Shown piece by piece: positions 60,852 to 64,000 of a stretch of 64,000 bases of DNA (its first letter is position 1; every line of letters begins with the position of its first letter). The stretch is taken from contig NZ_AEVT01000053.1 of assembly GCF_000189275.1 (NCBI RefSeq), forward strand, positions 51,828 through 115,827, read 5' to 3'. The translations under genes and the position numbers were made by a program. The notes under the pieces were generated by a model, which made no database searches, was not told the DNA's origin, and saw nothing but the letters and a program-made list of their open reading frames with translations. The stretch is from Vibrio sinaloensis DSM 21326 (GTDB lineage: Bacteria > Pseudomonadota > Gammaproteobacteria > Enterobacterales > Vibrionaceae).

Positions 60852-62294
60852 GTGAACCTCAAAACTAAAGCTGCAAGTGGTGTTAAGTGGACATCACTTT
60901 CAATGTTTGTATCTACATTATTACAATTTTCGCAAATCGCAATACTCGCCCGATTCCTTACCCCCGAGCAATTTGGTTTAATGGCATTAATCACTATAGT
61001 GATTGGCTTCTCTCAGGCTTTTGTGGATATGGGGATGAGTAATGCAATTATTCATAAGCAAACTACCTCTACTCTTCACTTGTCTAGTTTGTTTTGGGCA
61101 ACAGTTGGTATGGGGATATTGACGACTGCTATCGTTTATAATCTTGCGCCTAAAATTGCGAATTTCTACTCTGAACCAGAGTTAGTGCCACTGATACAAC
61201 TAGTATCGATGGCATTTGTTGTAAGTTCATTAGGAAGTCAGCATAAGGTATTGTTTCAGAAAGACTTGCAGTTTAAATGTATAGCATTTGTAGAGCTCAC
61301 CTCTGTTCTTTGCTCTTTTTCTGTTGCGATCTTACTTGCATGGTATGGAGCAGGTGTTTATTCGTTGGTTCTCGCGAATATAGCGATGACAACAATATCA
61401 AGTTTACTTTTCTTTACTGTAGGTGTAAGGAATATCTACTTACCTAAACTGCACTTAAAGTGGTCGGAGGTTGCCGAATACTTTGAGTTTGGTTTGTACC
61501 AAATGGGTGAGAGAATAGTTAACTATTTTAGTGCAAATATTGATAAGATATTGATAGGGAAGTTCCTAGGAACTAATCCAGTAGGATTATATAATGTTTC
61601 CTGGCAATTGATTATATTTCCTTTGAGTAAACTTAACCCTGTAGTTAATAAAGTTGCATTGCCGATTTATGGTAAAGTTCAAAAAGATATTGAGGTAATA
61701 GATGAATACTATAGTTTAGCGATGAATGTTATTGGTATTATCGTTATTCCTTTCTCAGTATATTTTCTTTTTTTTGCTAATTCAGTTGTTGAAGTTGTTT
61801 TTGGTAAATCTTGGGTTCATGCTGCTCCTTTGGTATCAATTTTGGGCGTAGTCGGCTTGTTAAAGGCTTTAGGAAACCCAGGAGGCGCATTACTACTCGC
61901 TAATGGACATGCTAAAATTGGCTTTTGGTGGAATGTAGTTTGGGCCGCATCACTACTAGTTAGTATTTTCTTGTCCTTATCTATTCGTCCTGAGGTAAGT
62001 ACTGTAGCATATACTTTACTTATCCTTTCGATACTTTTTTGCGCCGCTTGGCATTTTCTAGTGTACCGAACCATAGCAGTGAACTACGGGCCGATTGTTA
62101 AAACTATATCTGTTTTATTTGCTTTATCCATGTCTGCGTGCTTATTTTCAAAGTTAGTATTATGCATTTTTGACGTAAATGAACCGTTATTTACTGTCTT
62201 ATTGTCTACGTTGTTGTGCGCTTTAGTTTATTGCACTTCAGTCTATTTTTTGGGTTTTTTGCCGAAATATAGCATCAAAAGTAAAGAGGTATAA
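60852..62294 (+). CDS. Wzx/WzxC-type polysaccharide flippase
   Basis: The 480-residue protein has about twelve membrane helices and the N-terminal MOP pattern of the WzxC group (ASGVKWTSLSMFVSTLLQFS, ARFLTPEQFGLMAL, LFQKDLQFK). It would flip undecaprenyl-linked O-units to the periplasm for polymerisation and ligation by WaaL. The start is GTG with a weak ribosome site, 23 bases after wecE. No wzy is seen in the window; it may lie further downstream. Confidence 0.9.
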   Translation: MNLKTKAASGVKWTSLSMFVSTLLQFSQIAILARFLTPEQFGLMALITIVIGFSQAFVDMGMSNAIIHKQTTSTLHLSSLFWATVGMGILTTAIVYNLAPKIANFYSEPELVPLIQLVSMAFVVSSLGSQHKVLFQKDLQFKCIAFVELTSVLCSFSVAILLAWYGAGVYSLVLANIAMTTISSLLFFTVGVRNIYLPKLHLKWSEVAEYFEFGLYQMGERIVNYFSANIDKILIGKFLGTNPVGLYNVSWQLIIFPLSKLNPVVNKVALPIYGKVQKDIEVIDEYYSLAMNVIGIIVIPFSVYFLFFANSVVEVVFGKSWVHAAPLVSILGVVGLLKALGNPGGALLLANGHAKIGFWWNVVWAASLLVSIFLSLSIRPEVSTVAYTLLILSILFCAAWHFLVYRTIAVNYGPIVKTISVLFALSMSACLFSKLVLCIFDVNEPLFTVLLSTLLCALVYCTSVYFLGFLPKYSIKSKEV

Positions 62295-62300
62295 GTCTTT

Positions 62301-64000
62301 ATGTTTGGTATTGCATCCAAAAATCTCAGAATTTCAGATTTTCAGTCCATGATAAATAGCTTTGAAGATATTTATCCTAAACAAGAACTTGACTCTCTTA
62401 GTGCTTCTTGTTTTGCTATTGGTACACCTTTGCGTTTTAGAAGAAAAACTAACAAATCTTCCGTTGGTTGTACATCAGTTTGGGTTGATGGAGAAGCTTA
62501 TAATCTTTCTGAGTTAAATGACATCTTCCCATTTATTAATACTGAATCCTTTGCTCTTTCTTTAGCTCGGGCATATCAGCTTAATGTTCTAGAGGATTTT
62601 CTTGCACAGGTGGATGGTTACTTCTATGCGATACTTATTGATGAAGAAGCCGGACTAGTTAAACTGATATCTGATCGCTACGGTATGCGAATGTTATATT
62701 GGTACACTGATGGTGCTAAATTAATTTTCTCGCCTAATGTACTTGATATATTATCTGTTGACGATGTTGAATTAGAACTTGATAGGGAAAGTATCGAATG
62801 CTTTAAAGAACTTGGTTATGTTCTTGAAGACAACACTTTTCTTGATAACATAAAGTTAATTAAACCAGCTTCGATTGTGACATTTGGTATAGAAGACAGT
62901 GAATTTAGTTTTGTTCGATACTGGAAATGGAGTCAAATAGAAAAGAATCCGATTGAATTTGAGGATGCTGTTAATACACTTGGAGAGCTATTTCTAGCTG
63001 CAGTTGAGCGCCGATACAGGGTAGAAGAAAAAATAGGTGTGGCAGTAAGTGGAGGGTTGGATTCACGTGCGATAGTTGCAGCAATATCAAAACTACACCC
63101 AGATAGAGAAGGCTTTGGGTATACTTTTGGTGTGCAAGGGTGCGAAGATATAAAAATAGCGGATCAGGTGCTAAAACGAGCTGGCTGGCATCATGAAACT
63201 TACTATTTTACTCAAAACAACTGGTTGGAAAGTAGGTTGCCCTACATTGATGTAACCAGTGGTTTACTTGATATGAAACATATGCATGGCTGTGAGTTTC
63301 TACCGGATTTATCTAAACATATAAATATCAACTTAAATGGATACGCTGGAGATGCAATCTTAGGCGGAGGCTTCCTCAATAAAGTTCCATGGGATACAAG
63401 AGCTTCGAGTGAAAATATAAAGAGATTTTTTGGAAAGTTTACCCACATGATTGATGTAGAGGATGACTATTATGATATAGAATGTGTTGAACCAGTGATC
63501 TACATGAATAGAGTTCGTCGCTTTACTGCTATGGGAAGTGTATGCGGTCTCCACTACGTAGAGCAGCGAAAGCCATTCTTTGATAATCGAATTGTTGAAT
63601 TTGTATTTTCATTACCTGACTCATATCGAGCAAATAACCGAATATACTCAGAAATGCTAAAAAGGTTTTTTCCTACTTACTTTTTGGATATACCGTGGCA
63701 AAAAACAGGGGAAGTGGTCGGGGAAATAAAAGTGAAGCCACTTTATATTAAAGTATATTATCGGTTATTAAGAATGATTATAGGCGATGGTTTTTTGCAT
63801 AAAGAAAATCGCGAATTTACAGATTACCCTAACTGGTTGAGAAGTGATAGCTCTATTGCATTCTTTTCGAAGATTTTTACTTGTGAAGCTGAAATAGAAA
63901 AAAGAAACATCAAGTCTGATTGCTTTGGAAGTTTGTTTTTGCCACATGTGAAAAATTTAAAAATAGATAACTCTAACGAAGTACTAAGAATGGCAACATT
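62301..64000 (+). CDS. Asparagine-synthetase-like amidotransferase, partial, lacking the N-terminal Cys
   Basis: The gene opens at ATG 62301 (AAGAGGT about 11 bases ahead) and runs off the window; 566 codons are visible. An N-terminal glutaminase-like domain (LAQVDGYFYAILID, KLISDRYGMRMLYWY) is followed by the ATP-pyrophosphatase domain with VAVSGGLDSRAIVAA (PP-loop) near residue 248 and LNGYAGDAILGGG. The second residue is Phe (MFGIAS), while AsnB/WbpS-type enzymes have Met-Cys-Gly with Cys as the glutaminase nucleophile. It therefore probably uses free ammonia or is not an amidotransferase. Related proteins in O-antigen loci convert uronic acids to uronamides. Substrate unknown. Confidence 0.85.
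   Translation, partial: MFGIASKNLRISDFQSMINSFEDIYPKQELDSLSASCFAIGTPLRFRRKTNKSSVGCTSVWVDGEAYNLSELNDIFPFINTESFALSLARAYQLNVLEDFLAQVDGYFYAILIDEEAGLVKLISDRYGMRMLYWYTDGAKLIFSPNVLDILSVDDVELELDRESIECFKELGYVLEDNTFLDNIKLIKPASIVTFGIEDSEFSFVRYWKWSQIEKNPIEFEDAVNTLGELFLAAVERRYRVEEKIGVAVSGGLDSRAIVAAISKLHPDREGFGYTFGVQGCEDIKIADQVLKRAGWHHETYYFTQNNWLESRLPYIDVTSGLLDMKHMHGCEFLPDLSKHININLNGYAGDAILGGGFLNKVPWDTRASSENIKRFFGKFTHMIDVEDDYYDIECVEPVIYMNRVRRFTAMGSVCGLHYVEQRKPFFDNRIVEFVFSLPDSYRANNRIYSEMLKRFFPTYFLDIPWQKTGEVVGEIKVKPLYIKVYYRLLRMIIGDGFLHKENREFTDYPNWLRSDSSIAFFSKIFTCEAEIEKRNIKSDCFGSLFLPHVKNLKIDNSNEVLRMAT

Noticed and set aside
1..64000. tRNA, rRNA genes or CRISPR arrays
   Set aside because: No tRNA-like cloverleaf, rRNA stretch or regularly spaced direct repeats of CRISPR size were noticed on either strand.

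Overview
The window looks like chromosome I of a Vibrio or very close relative. The block rph, pyrE, LpxL-type acyltransferase, slmA, coaBC, radC, rpmB, rpmG, mutM, coaD, then lipid A/core genes, hldD and an O-antigen cluster follows the gene order I know from Vibrio cholerae. Base composition and protein similarity to remembered Vibrio and E. coli sequences agree. The species cannot be named from the sequence alone.

Region 1 (1-4430) is the end of a siderophore uptake/export locus: the C-terminus of a FecCD permease, a SyrD/PvdE-type ABC exporter, and a TonB-dependent siderophore receptor behind a Fur-box-like site. Region 2 (4431-7300) is decayed DNA: a broken gene for a secreted protein and a frameshifted IS3-family element.

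Region 3 (7304-18920) is an intact, tightly packed five-gene cluster on the + strand. It encodes a secreted alpha/alpha-toroid plus carboxypeptidase-regulatory-domain protein, a 1433-residue IgGFc-binding-domain protein with Ca-binding-like repeats, a choice-of-anchor-A protein, a membrane-anchored transglutaminase-like protein whose catalytic Cys appears to be Ala, and a small membrane protein. I know no described system with this set. Region 4 (18921-20030) holds relics: a zinc-ribbon membrane protein and the N-terminus of a tyrosine integrase pointing away from the 3' end of yicC. That position is a known integration site for mobilizable genomic islands in Vibrio, so regions 2-4 may be an old island, though this is an inference.

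Region 5 (20031-29218) is conserved housekeeping DNA with a pyrE attenuator-like terminator and a good promoter for rpmBG. Region 6 (29397-48326) is a large lipopolysaccharide core and envelope region: a GtrA/GtrB/GT-C trio, two alkaline-phosphatase-superfamily membrane enzymes, two YrbL-like kinases, heptosyl- and other glycosyltransferases, kdkA, waaA, waaL, waaF, lpxM and hldD. coaD and dgkA are embedded in it.

Region 7 (48552-64000, running off the end) is an O-antigen-type operon on the + strand. RmlA, RmlB, WecE, a WecD-like acetyltransferase and WecF/RffT would make and transfer dTDP-4-acetamido-4,6-dideoxygalactose. Interleaved with them is an unusual acyl/aldehyde module: LuxE-like acyl-protein synthetase, LuxC-like acyl reductase, acyl carrier protein, FabZ-like dehydratase, ThDP-dependent enzyme, NeuB-like synthase and AMP-forming ligase, followed by a Wzx-type flippase and an asparagine-synthetase-like protein lacking the N-terminal Cys. 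This module, and a nine-G tract inside the WecF gene, are the most interesting things in the window together with the region 3 cluster.
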